DNA from: Mycobacterium sp. EPa45
Lineage (GTDB): Bacteria > Actinomycetota > Actinomycetes > Mycobacteriales > Mycobacteriaceae
DNA length: 64,000 nucleotides
Assembly (NCBI RefSeq): GCF_001021385.1
Contig: NZ_CP011773.1
Location: 5,146,001-5,210,000, forward strand
Reading direction: 5' to 3'
The notes under the pieces were generated by a model. That model saw only the letters and a list, made by a program, of their open reading frames with translations, made no database searches and was not told where the DNA came from. The position numbers and the translations under genes are program-made. This document shows, one piece after another, positions 50,194-58,522 of the stretch; within the stretch, counting starts at the first letter, position 1; each line of letters opens with the position of its first letter.

Positions 50194-51513
50194 ATGAGCT
50201 TTTCCAACATCATGGACTCCAACAGCTACTCGGCGGATCACCCGGTCGATCCCGCCACCGAATCGTTGATCGCGGCCCGTGACCGCATCCTGGGCCCGGC
50301 GTACCGGCTGTTCTACCAACGGCCGGTGCACCTGGTCCGCGGCGAGGGGACTCGCCTCTATGATGCCGACGGCGCCTGCTATCTCGACGCCTACAACAAC
50401 GTCGCCAGCGTCGGCCACTGCCACCCGCACGTGGTGGAGGCGGTCACCCGCCAGCTGTCCACCCTGAACACCCACACCCGCTATCTGCACGGCGGCATCG
50501 TGAATTACAGCGAGCGCCTGCTGGGCACAATGCCGGAGCAGATTGACCAGGTGATGTACGCCTGCACCGGCTCAGAGGTCAATGACCTGGCATTGCGTGT
50601 CGCCGAAATGTACACCGGCGCAAAGGGTGTCATCGTCACCACCGACGCCTATCACGGCAACACTGCCGCGGTCACCGCGATCTCGCCGTCCATCGGCGGC
50701 GCCACCGTGCTCGGTGAGCACGTCCGTACGGTCCCGCCACCGGACAGCTACCGCATACCCGCCGACGAACTCGCCGACCGGTTCACCGCCGACGTCGTCA
50801 CCGCGATCGACAAGCTGGTCGACAGCGGCGCCGGTTTCTCCGCCCTGATCGTCGACACCATCTTCTCCTCGGACGGCATCTATCCCGATCCCTCCGTGCT
50901 GGCGCCTGCGGTGGAGGCGGTGCACCGTGCCGGCGGCGTCTTCATCGCCGATGAGGTGCAGCCGGGATTCGGCCGCACCGGCGATGCGATGTGGGGCTTC
51001 CTGCGGCACGGCGTGGCGCCGGATCTGGTCACGATGGGCAAGCCCATGGGCAACGGCATGCCGATCGCGGCGATGGCGGCCCGCTCGGAGGTGCTCGACG
51101 CCTTCGCCCGCGAGGTGCCCTACTTCAACACCTTCGGCGGCAACCCGGTGACGGTAGCCGCGGCGGCGGCCGTCCTGGACGTCATCGAGGACGAGAAGCT
51201 GATGTGCAATGCCGCAGACGTCGGTTCGCAACTGCGTTCCGAACTCGCGCGCCTCGGCGCCGATCATCCGCGCATCGGCGATGTCCGCGGCGCCGGGCTG
51301 TACGTCGGCGTCGAGGTGATCGATGAAACCGGTGCGCCGGACCGGGCCGGTGCCCGGGCACTGGTCAACGCCATGCGGGAGCGCCGGGTGCTGATCTCGG
51401 TATGCGGCCACGACGGCAACGTGCTGAAGATCAGACCGCCACTCGTCTTTTCCAGCTCCGACGTCGACTGGTTCTGCACCGAGTTCGCCGCCGCCCTCGC
51501 TTCGCCGTTTTGA
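50194..51513 (+). CDS. Class III aminotransferase-fold PLP enzyme, phospholyase-like
   Basis: A 439-residue fold-type I PLP enzyme. The PLP lysine is in VTMGKPMGNGMP, the cofactor aspartate in IADEVQPGFGRTGDAMW, and early motifs DAYNNVASVGHCHPHVVEAV and MYACTGSEVNDLALRVAEMY are present. The DxYNNVxxVGHCHP form and GKPMGNG resemble the AGXT2L group (ethanolamine-phosphate and phosphohydroxylysine phospholyases), which eliminate phosphate and ammonia to give an aldehyde. An ordinary aminotransferase cannot be excluded. A good AGGGAG ribosome binding site precedes ATG 50194. Confidence 0.88.
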   Translation: MSFSNIMDSNSYSADHPVDPATESLIAARDRILGPAYRLFYQRPVHLVRGEGTRLYDADGACYLDAYNNVASVGHCHPHVVEAVTRQLSTLNTHTRYLHGGIVNYSERLLGTMPEQIDQVMYACTGSEVNDLALRVAEMYTGAKGVIVTTDAYHGNTAAVTAISPSIGGATVLGEHVRTVPPPDSYRIPADELADRFTADVVTAIDKLVDSGAGFSALIVDTIFSSDGIYPDPSVLAPAVEAVHRAGGVFIADEVQPGFGRTGDAMWGFLRHGVAPDLVTMGKPMGNGMPIAAMAARSEVLDAFAREVPYFNTFGGNPVTVAAAAAVLDVIEDEKLMCNAADVGSQLRSELARLGADHPRIGDVRGAGLYVGVEVIDETGAPDRAGARALVNAMRERRVLISVCGHDGNVLKIRPPLVFSSSDVDWFCTEFAAALASPF

Positions 51514-51540
51514 GCCGTCTTCGTCAGGCACACTGGACTG

Positions 51541-51789
51541 GTGGCTGAAGACAACGACACCCTTTCCCGCATCCACGACCTGGTTGCGCAGGAGCGCGAA
51601 CTGCGTGAGCGGGTGGTGCAGGGACAACTCGACCCGTCCGAGGAGCACAAGCGCCTGAGGGCCATCGAAACCGAACTCGACCAGTGCTGGGACCTGCTTC
51701 GCCAGCGTCGCGCACTGCGCGAGACGGGCGGTGACCCGAGCCAGGCCTCCGTGCGCCCGGGCGATGAAGTCGAGGGCTACCTCAGCTGA
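51541..51789 (+). CDS. DUF2630 family protein (Rv0898c-like)
   Basis: An 82-residue, highly charged helical protein (LSRIHDLVAQERELRERVVQ, then ERLRAIETEL-like and DQCWDLLRQRRALRETGGDP). The family is widespread in actinobacteria with unknown function; the C-terminus VRPGDEVEGYL is characteristic. In H37Rv it is Rv0898c, near the ompATb region, so its position here marks the return to the conserved backbone after the island. The 3' end overlaps the convergent marR gene by eight bases. Confidence 0.9.
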   Translation: MAEDNDTLSRIHDLVAQERELRERVVQGQLDPSEEHKRLRAIETELDQCWDLLRQRRALRETGGDPSQASVRPGDEVEGYLS

Positions 51790-52204
51790 GCACGCGAGCC
51801 AGGATCTTCTGCAACGCGTGAAGGTCCTGTTCACTGAGCGAGGCCAGCATCTGCGGTGCCGGGTCATCGGTGGCGTCGAGCACCGCGATGACGTCGCGGC
51901 CCGCGTCGGTGAGTGACACCAGCTTGCAGCGCCGGTTCTCCGGATGAGGCTGGCGGACCACCAGTCCGCGCGCCTCCAGGTCGTTGACGGCCACCGTGGC
52001 GGCGGGTGCGTCGATGGTGGCCGCCTCGGCGACCTGCTTGACGGTCATCGGCTGTGATGCGAGCCGACGCAGGATCCGAATCCTGCTGAACGGCAAGCCC
52101 GTTCGATCAACAACGGCGCGACGCCAGCGGTCCTTGTTGTCCAGCACCAGACTCGACATCGACCGCCACACCTGATCGGCTACCGGGTTACCCGACATCG
52201 GCAT
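51782..52204 (-). CDS. MarR-family regulator
   Basis: About 140 residues with a MarR winged helix (GLPFSRIRILRRLASQPMTV, then VAEAATIDAPAATVAVNDLE and GLVVRQPHPENRRCKLVSLT, the wing). It probably represses the MFS exporter gene it follows; the two overlap by 17 bases and are transcribed together. ATG 52204 is chosen from GTG 52210, ATG 52204 and ATG 52198. Two perfect tandem palindromes at the exporter start are its likely operators. Confidence 0.9.
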   Translation of the reverse strand: MPMSGNPVADQVWRSMSSLVLDNKDRWRRAVVDRTGLPFSRIRILRRLASQPMTVKQVAEAATIDAPAATVAVNDLEARGLVVRQPHPENRRCKLVSLTDAGRDVIAVLDATDDPAPQMLASLSEQDLHALQKILARVLS

Positions 52205-53639
52205 GCTCACTTCGACGGTCCTCGATCAGCGGAGCCAGCCGCTGCGCGGACTGCTTGGCACGGGTGGAGGTCGAGACGATCGCGAGCACCACGATCACGA
52301 CCCCGAGGGCGATGTTGAGCCACCACAGCGGCCTGGCGGCGGCGGTGAAGTCCGCACCGGCGACCGCCAGCGCCGAGCCGGCGACCGAACCGCACAGTGC
52401 CACACCGATACTCACGCCGACCTGCCTGCTGGTCGAGGTCACCGCCGAGGCCGCGCCGGCCCGGTCTCGGGGCATCCCACTGACCGCGGCGTTGGTGATC
52501 GGAGCGTTGACCATGCCGAAGCCGACGCCGTACACCGTGAAGATCGCCACCAGCCACCACACCGGGGTAGTGGCATTGAGGAACACCAGCATCACCGAGG
52601 CGGTGGTCATCAGTACCCCGGAAACCAGCAGCGACGGCCGGGCGCCGAAGCGGCCGACCAACCGGCCGGACAGCGGCGAGAAGAACAGCGCACCGATCGC
52701 GATCGGCAGGTAGATCAGGCCGGTGTGGGCGGCCGAGTAGCCGCGCTCCCCCTGCAGGTAGAGCGACATCATGAACAGGAAGGCCCCCCAGGCGGCGAAG
52801 GCGCACACGGCAGTGACCGTAGCCGACGAGAACGGAATGCTGCGGAAGAACCGCAGATCGATGAAGGGGTCGTGGCGGCGCGACTCGTAGCGCAGGAAGG
52901 CCAGCAGGGCGGCCGCGGCGCCGGCGGCGATCGCGATGACGCGCGGGTTGCTCCAGCCCATCCCGGGGGCCTCGATCAGCACGAACACCACGCCGAACAA
53001 CGCCAGCACGGCGAGCAACTGGCCCACCGGATCGATGTCGCGCATGGTGGCCGACTTGGTCTCGGGCACGAAGATCGCGGTGAGGATGATGGCGGCCGCG
53101 CAGATCGGCAGGTTGATCCAGAACACCGCGCGCCAGCTGATCGCCTCGATCAGGAAGCCGCCCACGATGGGGCCCAGCGCCATCGAGATCCCGACCACCG
53201 CACCCCACAGTCCCAGCGCGCGGGCGCGTTCCACCCGTCCGACGAAGATCTGCGAAATGATCGACAGGGCAACGGGATTCATCATCGACCCGCCGAGGCC
53301 CTGAACCAGCCGCGCGCCGATCAGGGTGTCGATGTCGGGCGCCAGGCTGCACAGCAGCGAGCCCAGCGCGAAGGCGGCCAGGCCGATCTGGAACACCCGG
53401 CGCCGCCCGAACCGGTCGCCCGCGGCGCCCGAGAGCATCAGCAGCGATGCCAGCACCAGGGTGTAGATGTCGATGACCCACTGCATCTGGGATGCGGTGG
53501 CGTGCAGGTCGGTCCGGATCGCCGGAATCGCGACGTTCACGATCGTCGCGTCCATCGACACGATCAGCAGGCTAAGGCAGCAGGACGCCAGGATGATCGT
53601 CTTGCGCCGCGCGCTGAGCTCACCGACAGTTGTAATCAC
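52188..53639 (-). CDS. DHA2-type MFS multidrug exporter
   Basis: A 483-residue proton-driven exporter with about 14 membrane segments. The motif A loop GDRFGRRRVFQIG, motif D1 LDATIVNVAIPAI and motif C-like GPIVGGFLIEAISWRAVFWI are those of EmrB/QacA drug exporters. The GTG start at 53639 lies inside one of two perfect palindromes and lacks a ribosome binding site, pointing to a leaderless transcript shut by MarR. The following gene is marR. Confidence 0.92.
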   Translation of the reverse strand: MITTVGELSARRKTIILASCCLSLLIVSMDATIVNVAIPAIRTDLHATASQMQWVIDIYTLVLASLLMLSGAAGDRFGRRRVFQIGLAAFALGSLLCSLAPDIDTLIGARLVQGLGGSMMNPVALSIISQIFVGRVERARALGLWGAVVGISMALGPIVGGFLIEAISWRAVFWINLPICAAAIILTAIFVPETKSATMRDIDPVGQLLAVLALFGVVFVLIEAPGMGWSNPRVIAIAAGAAAALLAFLRYESRRHDPFIDLRFFRSIPFSSATVTAVCAFAAWGAFLFMMSLYLQGERGYSAAHTGLIYLPIAIGALFFSPLSGRLVGRFGARPSLLVSGVLMTTASVMLVFLNATTPVWWLVAIFTVYGVGFGMVNAPITNAAVSGMPRDRAGAASAVTSTSRQVGVSIGVALCGSVAGSALAVAGADFTAAARPLWWLNIALGVVIVVLAIVSTSTRAKQSAQRLAPLIEDRRSEHADVG

Positions 53640-53661
53640 ACAACTATTGTGAAACTACAAT
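53628..53661. promoter_or_regulatory. Tandem palindromic MarR operators
   Basis: AGTTGT-AATCAC-ACAACT (53628-53645) and ATTGT-GAAACT-ACAAT (53646-53661) are both perfect inverted repeats sharing a TTGT-N6-ACAA core, centred 17 bases apart. The first covers the exporter GTG and the second lies just upstream, so bound MarR would block the promoter and start site. Confidence 0.8.
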
Positions 53662-53703
53662 CGTTCGCCGGTCAAGCTGGTGTGAACCAACTGACAGTGA
53701 GGT

Positions 53704-54999
53704 TTAGCTGCGGGTGTCGATGGTGGCGTAGTCGCGCTCGGTGTAACCGGTGTAGATCTGGCGCGGGCGGCCGATCTTGCTGCTGCCCTCGTCGTGCATT
53801 TCCCGCCAGTGCGCGATCCAGCCCGGCAGCCGACCGAGTGCGAACAGCACGGTGAACATCCGGGTGGGGAAGCCCATCGCGCGGTAGATCACGCCGGTGT
53901 AGTAATCCACGTTCGGGTACAGCTTGCGCTCGATGAAGAAGTCGTCGGTCAGCGCGATCTCTTCGAGCTGCTTGGCGATGTCGAGCAGCTCGTCGTCGCC
54001 GCCGAGCTTGCCCAAGATCTTGTCGGCCTGCTCCTTGACGATCCGCGCCCGCGGGTCGTAGTTCTTGTAGACCCGGTGCCCGAAGCCCATCAGCTTCACG
54101 CCGTCTTCTTTGTTCTTCACCTTCTTGACGAACGTCTGCACGTCGTCTTGGCCGACGCGGATCTTCTCCAGCATCTCCAGCACGGCCTGGTTGGCACCGC
54201 CGTGCAGCGGGCCCCACAGCGCGTTGATACCACCGGAGATCGACGTGAACAGGTTGGCCTGCGAGGAGCCCACCAGCCGCACCGTCGAGGTCGAGCAGTT
54301 CTGCTCGTGATCGGCGTGCAGGATCAGCAGCATGTCCAGCGCCCGGACGATTTCCGGGTCGACCTCGTAGGGCTCGGCCGGGAAACCGAACGTCATCCGC
54401 AGGAAGTTCTCCACCAGCGTGAGCGAGTTGTCCGGGTACAGGAACGGCTGGCCCTCGGACTTCTTGTACGCATACGCCGCGATCGTCGGCAGCTTGGCCA
54501 GCAGCCGGATCGTGGACAGCTCCACCTGCTTCTTGTTCAGCGGGTCCAGCGAGTCCTGGTAGTAAGCCGAGAGCGCGTTGACCGCGCTGGACAGCACCGG
54601 CATCGGATGCGCGTCACGGGGGAAGCCGTCGAAGAACCGCTTGAGGTCCTCGTGCAGCAGGGTGTGCCGCTGAATCTGGGTGGTGAACTTCTCCAGCTGC
54701 TCGGTGGTCGGCAACTCACCGTAGATCAGCAGGTAGCTCACCTCGATGAAGGTCGACTTCTCGGCGAGCTGCTCGATCGGGTAACCGCGGTAGCGCAGGA
54801 TGCCGGCATCGCCGTCGATGTAGGTGATGGCGCTCTTGGTGGACGCCGTGTTCACAAAACCTTGGTCGAACGTCGTGTAACCGGTCTTGGCCAGCAAGGA
54901 GCCCAGCGCGATCCCGTCGGACCCCTCCGTCGCCTTGACGATGTCCAGGTCCAACTCGCCGCCCGGGTACTTCAGGGAGGCGGTCTCGTCGGTTGCCAC
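53704..54999 (-). CDS. gltA2: Citrate synthase GltA2
   Basis: A 431-residue hexameric-type citrate synthase that condenses acetyl-CoA with oxaloacetate at the entry of the TCA cycle. Active-site histidines are in LHADHEQNCSTSTVR and PLHGGANQAVLEML, and GFGHRVYKNYDPRA carries the third set; a catalytic Asp lies in the C-terminal region. The N-terminal extension of about 45 residues and length match Rv0896. GTG 54999 is preceded by AAGGGG. With citA broken, this is probably the main working citrate synthase of the region. Confidence 0.96.
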   Translation of the reverse strand: MATDETASLKYPGGELDLDIVKATEGSDGIALGSLLAKTGYTTFDQGFVNTASTKSAITYIDGDAGILRYRGYPIEQLAEKSTFIEVSYLLIYGELPTTEQLEKFTTQIQRHTLLHEDLKRFFDGFPRDAHPMPVLSSAVNALSAYYQDSLDPLNKKQVELSTIRLLAKLPTIAAYAYKKSEGQPFLYPDNSLTLVENFLRMTFGFPAEPYEVDPEIVRALDMLLILHADHEQNCSTSTVRLVGSSQANLFTSISGGINALWGPLHGGANQAVLEMLEKIRVGQDDVQTFVKKVKNKEDGVKLMGFGHRVYKNYDPRARIVKEQADKILGKLGGDDELLDIAKQLEEIALTDDFFIERKLYPNVDYYTGVIYRAMGFPTRMFTVLFALGRLPGWIAHWREMHDEGSSKIGRPRQIYTGYTERDYATIDTRS

Positions 55000-55102
55000 A
55001 TGAACCCCTTCTGAGCTCGTCGACGCCGCGGAGGCGTCCGTATGTAGGTGAAGGTAGTCGTTATTCTGCCGACACGCCCGCGGGGGTCTGGCCCGGGGTC
55101 GC

Positions 55103-55738
55103 CTACGGAGTCCAGAGCTCGGCGAGAAGTGCGTATACCGACTCGATTCGGTGGCATACGACGTCCGGCTCGATCGGCGGGCCACCGGGTGTGCCGAGCC
55201 CGCCGCAGGCCACCCCCATGACCACCGCCCAGGTGTCGAAGAGGATGCGAATCGACGGGTGGTCGGCGGACACCCCCATCCGCTGAACCGCGACCTCGAC
55301 CGCACCATGGTGGAACCCGTGCGATCGGAACATGAACGGCGCGAGTCCGATCGCCGGGGCGGAGGCCACGATCGTCAGCAACAGTCGCATCCGCTCGAAC
55401 GACGTCGAGGCGCCGTACTGTGCGCTGCCGAAAGTGTCGAGGTGAGCCCGGGCCAACGCCTCGTAGTGGCTGATGTCGAGGGGCTGGCGGGCGAAGGCGG
55501 CCGCGACATCAGTGGCGACCTCGTCGAGGATCGCGACGAGCACCGCATCCTTGCCCGAGAAGTAGCGGCTGAAGGTGCGCGGTGCGACCTCGGCCGCAGC
55601 GGCGATCTGCTCGACGGTGGTGTTGTCGTAGCCCTGGTCGATGCACAGCTGGACGGCCACGTCGATCAACGTCGCCCTGGTCCGCTGCTTCTTGAGTTCA
55701 CGCAGTCCCGGAACAGGCATTTTTGCGACAACGGCCAC
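55103..55738 (-). CDS. TetR-family regulator
   Basis: A 211-residue TetR regulator. The helix-turn-helix reads [20 protein letters not shown] then [16 protein letters not shown]. Its DNA-binding region is very similar to that of the next TetR gene upstream, so the two are paralogues that may share operator sequences, while the ligand domains differ (this one has VVMGVACGGLGTPGGPP near the end). GTG 55738 has GGAGG six bases upstream. It lies 39 bases after the other TetR stop on the same strand. Confidence 0.88.
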   Translation of the reverse strand: MAVVAKMPVPGLRELKKQRTRATLIDVAVQLCIDQGYDNTTVEQIAAAAEVAPRTFSRYFSGKDAVLVAILDEVATDVAAAFARQPLDISHYEALARAHLDTFGSAQYGASTSFERMRLLLTIVASAPAIGLAPFMFRSHGFHHGAVEVAVQRMGVSADHPSIRILFDTWAVVMGVACGGLGTPGGPPIEPDVVCHRIESVYALLAELWTP

Positions 55739-55777
55739 GTCGCGCCTCCCCCCGGGTTCTTCGCGCGCCCCCCGACG

Positions 55778-56440
55778 TCAGACCGTAGAGGCTAGCGCCG
55801 TTGCCACTTCCTGGGCGGCGATATCGGCGAATTCACCGAAGGCCAGATCCAGTCGGTCGGCCATGATCACCGCGCAGTTGGCGTAGTCCCCGGGCCCGAT
55901 CACCAACTGCCCCCACGCGGCTGCGGTGATCGCTCCCCACACGGACACGATCAGCGCCACCCGCCGGTCGGTCGGGTCGATGCCCATGCGTGCGGCCACC
56001 GCCACCACCAACGGGTGCAGTCGCGTCGCGGCGGCGGCCAGCCGCAGCGCACTGGACGAGGAGATGACGTTCACCATCAGCACGAGGCGGTGCGTGGTCA
56101 ACTCCGTCACCTCACCGGACGGCACCCGGCGCAGGGCCTGGGAGTGCGCGCGGGCGAGCGCGGTCAGCGGGGGCACGCGGGTGTCGATCCCGGCCAGCTC
56201 GGCGACAGCGGCGTGGACCAAGTCGTCGAGCACGGTCATCATCACCGCGTCTTTGGTCGGGAAGTACCGGCTGAATGTGCGTGGGGACACCTCGGCGGCG
56301 GCGGCGATCTGCTCGACGGTGGTGTTGCCGTATCCGCGCTCCATGCACAGCCTCACCGCGGCATCGACCAGCATCGCGCGGGTACGTTGCTTCTTTCGTT
56401 CGCGCAGTCCCGGTGGTGACTGCGCGATGACGTCGGCCAC
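55778..56440 (-). CDS. TetR-family regulator, paralogue of its neighbour
   Basis: A 220-residue TetR regulator with helix-turn-helix [20 protein letters not shown] then [17 protein letters not shown], differing from the adjacent TetR at only a few positions in this part, so a tandem duplication is likely. The ligand domain is separate in sequence ([20 protein letters not shown]). It lies 28 bases after the MFS gene on the same strand and may control that transporter and pdxH. Confidence 0.88.
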   Translation of the reverse strand: MADVIAQSPPGLRERKKQRTRAMLVDAAVRLCMERGYGNTTVEQIAAAAEVSPRTFSRYFPTKDAVMMTVLDDLVHAAVAELAGIDTRVPPLTALARAHSQALRRVPSGEVTELTTHRLVLMVNVISSSSALRLAAAATRLHPLVVAVAARMGIDPTDRRVALIVSVWGAITAAAWGQLVIGPGDYANCAVIMADRLDLAFGEFADIAAQEVATALASTV

Positions 56441-56468
56441 GCCCCGATCTTAGTCGTAACGTGCCGGT

Positions 56469-57743
56469 TTACGGCTGCGCCGCTTGCACCCGATAGCGAA
56501 CGAACACCGGGACCGCGGCGGCGGCGACCAGCACACCGACCACCACCAGTGCTCCGCCACCCGCGGCGGCGATCGTGGTGCCGACCACCGCGGCGGCCGC
56601 GCCGTGCGCGGCATCGGCCAGCCGGGGACCGCCCGCGACGACCACGGTGAAGACACCCTGGAGCCGGCCACGCAGGTCGTCGGAGGCCACCTGCTGCAGG
56701 ATCGTCGAGCGGAAGGCCGCCGACACCATGTCCGCGGCCCCACCAATCGCCAAGAACGCCAAGGCAATCCACAAGAACGTGCCGGTGTGGCCGTGTGCCA
56801 GCCCCCCGGCCACGCCGAAGCCGACCATGGCCGCACCCCACACCACGATCGAGATCACCACAGCCAGGCCCTGACGCTGAATGCGCGGAAACCAGCCGGA
56901 GAACACCCCTCCCGCGACCGCGCCCGCCGACATCGCCGCCGCCAGCAGCGCCATGGTGGTGCCACCCGCGATCGGGCCGCCGAAACTCTCATGGGCCATC
57001 TGCGGGAACAGCGCCCGCGGCATACCCAGGATCATCGCGATCAGGTCGACGACGAACGACATCAGCACGACCTTGTTGCCGGACAGGAAGCGGAACCCTT
57101 CGACGACGGAGCGAAGGGCGTCGAACCCCATGCCCTTGCCGCCGACCGAGGGCGGGATCGGCGCGAGCCGGTAGGCCACCCAGATCGGCAGCAGACAGGT
57201 GATCGCGTCGATCAGGTACAGCGTGGACAGATCGATCCAGCGCAGCATCACTCCGGCCATCAAGGGGCCGACGATCGCGCCGAACTGGAACACCGTGAAG
57301 TTCAGTGAATTGGCCGCGGGCAATTGGTCACCGGGCAGCATGCGCGGTATCGCGGCCGCCCGGGTGGGGCTGTCGATCGCGTAGAACGCCTGCTGCACCG
57401 CAAGCAGACACAGCACCACCCATACGTTGTTCAGCCCGAGCGCGGCCTGCAGCCACAGCAGCACCGAGGACACCGCCAGACCGCTGGAGGTGATGATCAA
57501 GAGCACCCGCCGGTCCATGGCGTCGGCCCACGCCCCGCCCAGGAGGCCGAAGACGACCAGCGGCACCAGCGCGAAGACCCCGGACAGCCCGACGTACGCC
57601 GAGCTCTGGGTGAGTGCGTACAGCTGGACGGGGACGGCGAAGATGGTGAGGTTGGCCCCGATGACCGTGACGATGCCGGCCACCCACAGCCGGCGGAAAT
57701 CCGGTGTTGTCAGTGGGGTGGTGTCGGCGAAGAGCCGCGCCAC
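56469..57743 (-). CDS. MFS transporter (EntS/MFS_3 type)
   Basis: A 424-residue transporter with about 12 membrane segments. The opening LFADTTPLTTPDFRRLWVAG and loop VVFGLLGGAWADAMDRR match the MFS_3/enterobactin-exporter-like group, often siderophore or drug exporters. The GTG follows the pdxH TAG with no base between, so translation is coupled to pdxH. Two TetR genes follow on the same strand. The substrate is unknown; linkage to vitamin B6 synthesis may be accidental. Confidence 0.88.
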   Translation of the reverse strand: MARLFADTTPLTTPDFRRLWVAGIVTVIGANLTIFAVPVQLYALTQSSAYVGLSGVFALVPLVVFGLLGGAWADAMDRRVLLIITSSGLAVSSVLLWLQAALGLNNVWVVLCLLAVQQAFYAIDSPTRAAAIPRMLPGDQLPAANSLNFTVFQFGAIVGPLMAGVMLRWIDLSTLYLIDAITCLLPIWVAYRLAPIPPSVGGKGMGFDALRSVVEGFRFLSGNKVVLMSFVVDLIAMILGMPRALFPQMAHESFGGPIAGGTTMALLAAAMSAGAVAGGVFSGWFPRIQRQGLAVVISIVVWGAAMVGFGVAGGLAHGHTGTFLWIALAFLAIGGAADMVSAAFRSTILQQVASDDLRGRLQGVFTVVVAGGPRLADAAHGAAAAVVGTTIAAAGGGALVVVGVLVAAAAVPVFVRYRVQAAQP

Positions 57744-58439
57744 CTAGGGCTGCAGCCGCTCGATGCTTACGCCCGATGTCGCCGGCCCAGCGGCTCCGGC
57801 GGCGCCCGATACCCGAATCCGGTTGTGCACCCGGTTCTCTCGTCCCTGCCAGAACTCGATGACCTCGGGGGCGATCCGATAACCGCCCCAGTGCGGGGGC
57901 ACCGGTACCTGCTCGTCGGCGGCGAAGCGTTCGGTGACCTCGGCGAGCTTGCCGAGCAACTCGGCGCGCGAGCCGATCGGTCGCGACTGCGACGACGCCC
58001 AGGCGCCCAGCTGCGAACCGCGCGGACGCTTGGACCAGTATTCGGCAGTCTCCTCGGCGGCGACCTTGCTCACCGCACCGCGGATGTGCACCTGGCGGCC
58101 GAGCGCATACCAGGGAAAGGTGATCGCGGCGTACGGCGTCGCAGCCAGCTCGTTGCCCTTGGCGGAGTCGTAGTTGGTGTAGAAGGTGATCCCGGTCTCG
58201 TCCACGCTCTTGCACAACACCGTGCGGCTGACCGGTCTTCCCGCGCCGTCGACGGTGGCCAGCACCATGGCGTTCGGTTCGGCGATGCCGGCTGCCTCTG
58301 CGTCGGCTATCCAGCTGTGCAGCAAGGCAAGCCAGCCGTCGGCGAGCCAGTCGACGTCGAGGTCGCTGCTGCCGTCCTTCTCGACCGAGCCGTACTCCAC
58401 GCGCATCGCCGCGAGGCGATTCTCCCGGGGTGATTCCAC
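57744..58439 (-). CDS. pdxH: Pyridoxamine 5'-phosphate oxidase
   Basis: About 231 residues of a FMN enzyme oxidising pyridoxamine or pyridoxine phosphate to PLP with O2. The FMN and substrate motifs are clear: [59 protein letters not shown] and the C-terminal [17 protein letters not shown], ending in SIERLQP as in true PdxH. GTG 58439 gives a usual length; an ATG downstream at the codon of MRVEYGS is another option. It diverges from citA with 83 bases between starts. Confidence 0.93.
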   Translation of the reverse strand: MESPRENRLAAMRVEYGSVEKDGSSDLDVDWLADGWLALLHSWIADAEAAGIAEPNAMVLATVDGAGRPVSRTVLCKSVDETGITFYTNYDSAKGNELAATPYAAITFPWYALGRQVHIRGAVSKVAAEETAEYWSKRPRGSQLGAWASSQSRPIGSRAELLGKLAEVTERFAADEQVPVPPHWGGYRIAPEVIEFWQGRENRVHNRIRVSGAAGAAGPATSGVSIERLQP

Positions 58440-58522
58440 GCGCCAACGGTACGCCGCACAGACCTGGCTGCGCGTTATCGACCGGTAGCGACGGCCGGAT
58501 TGCCGAGTGGGAGAATCCACCC

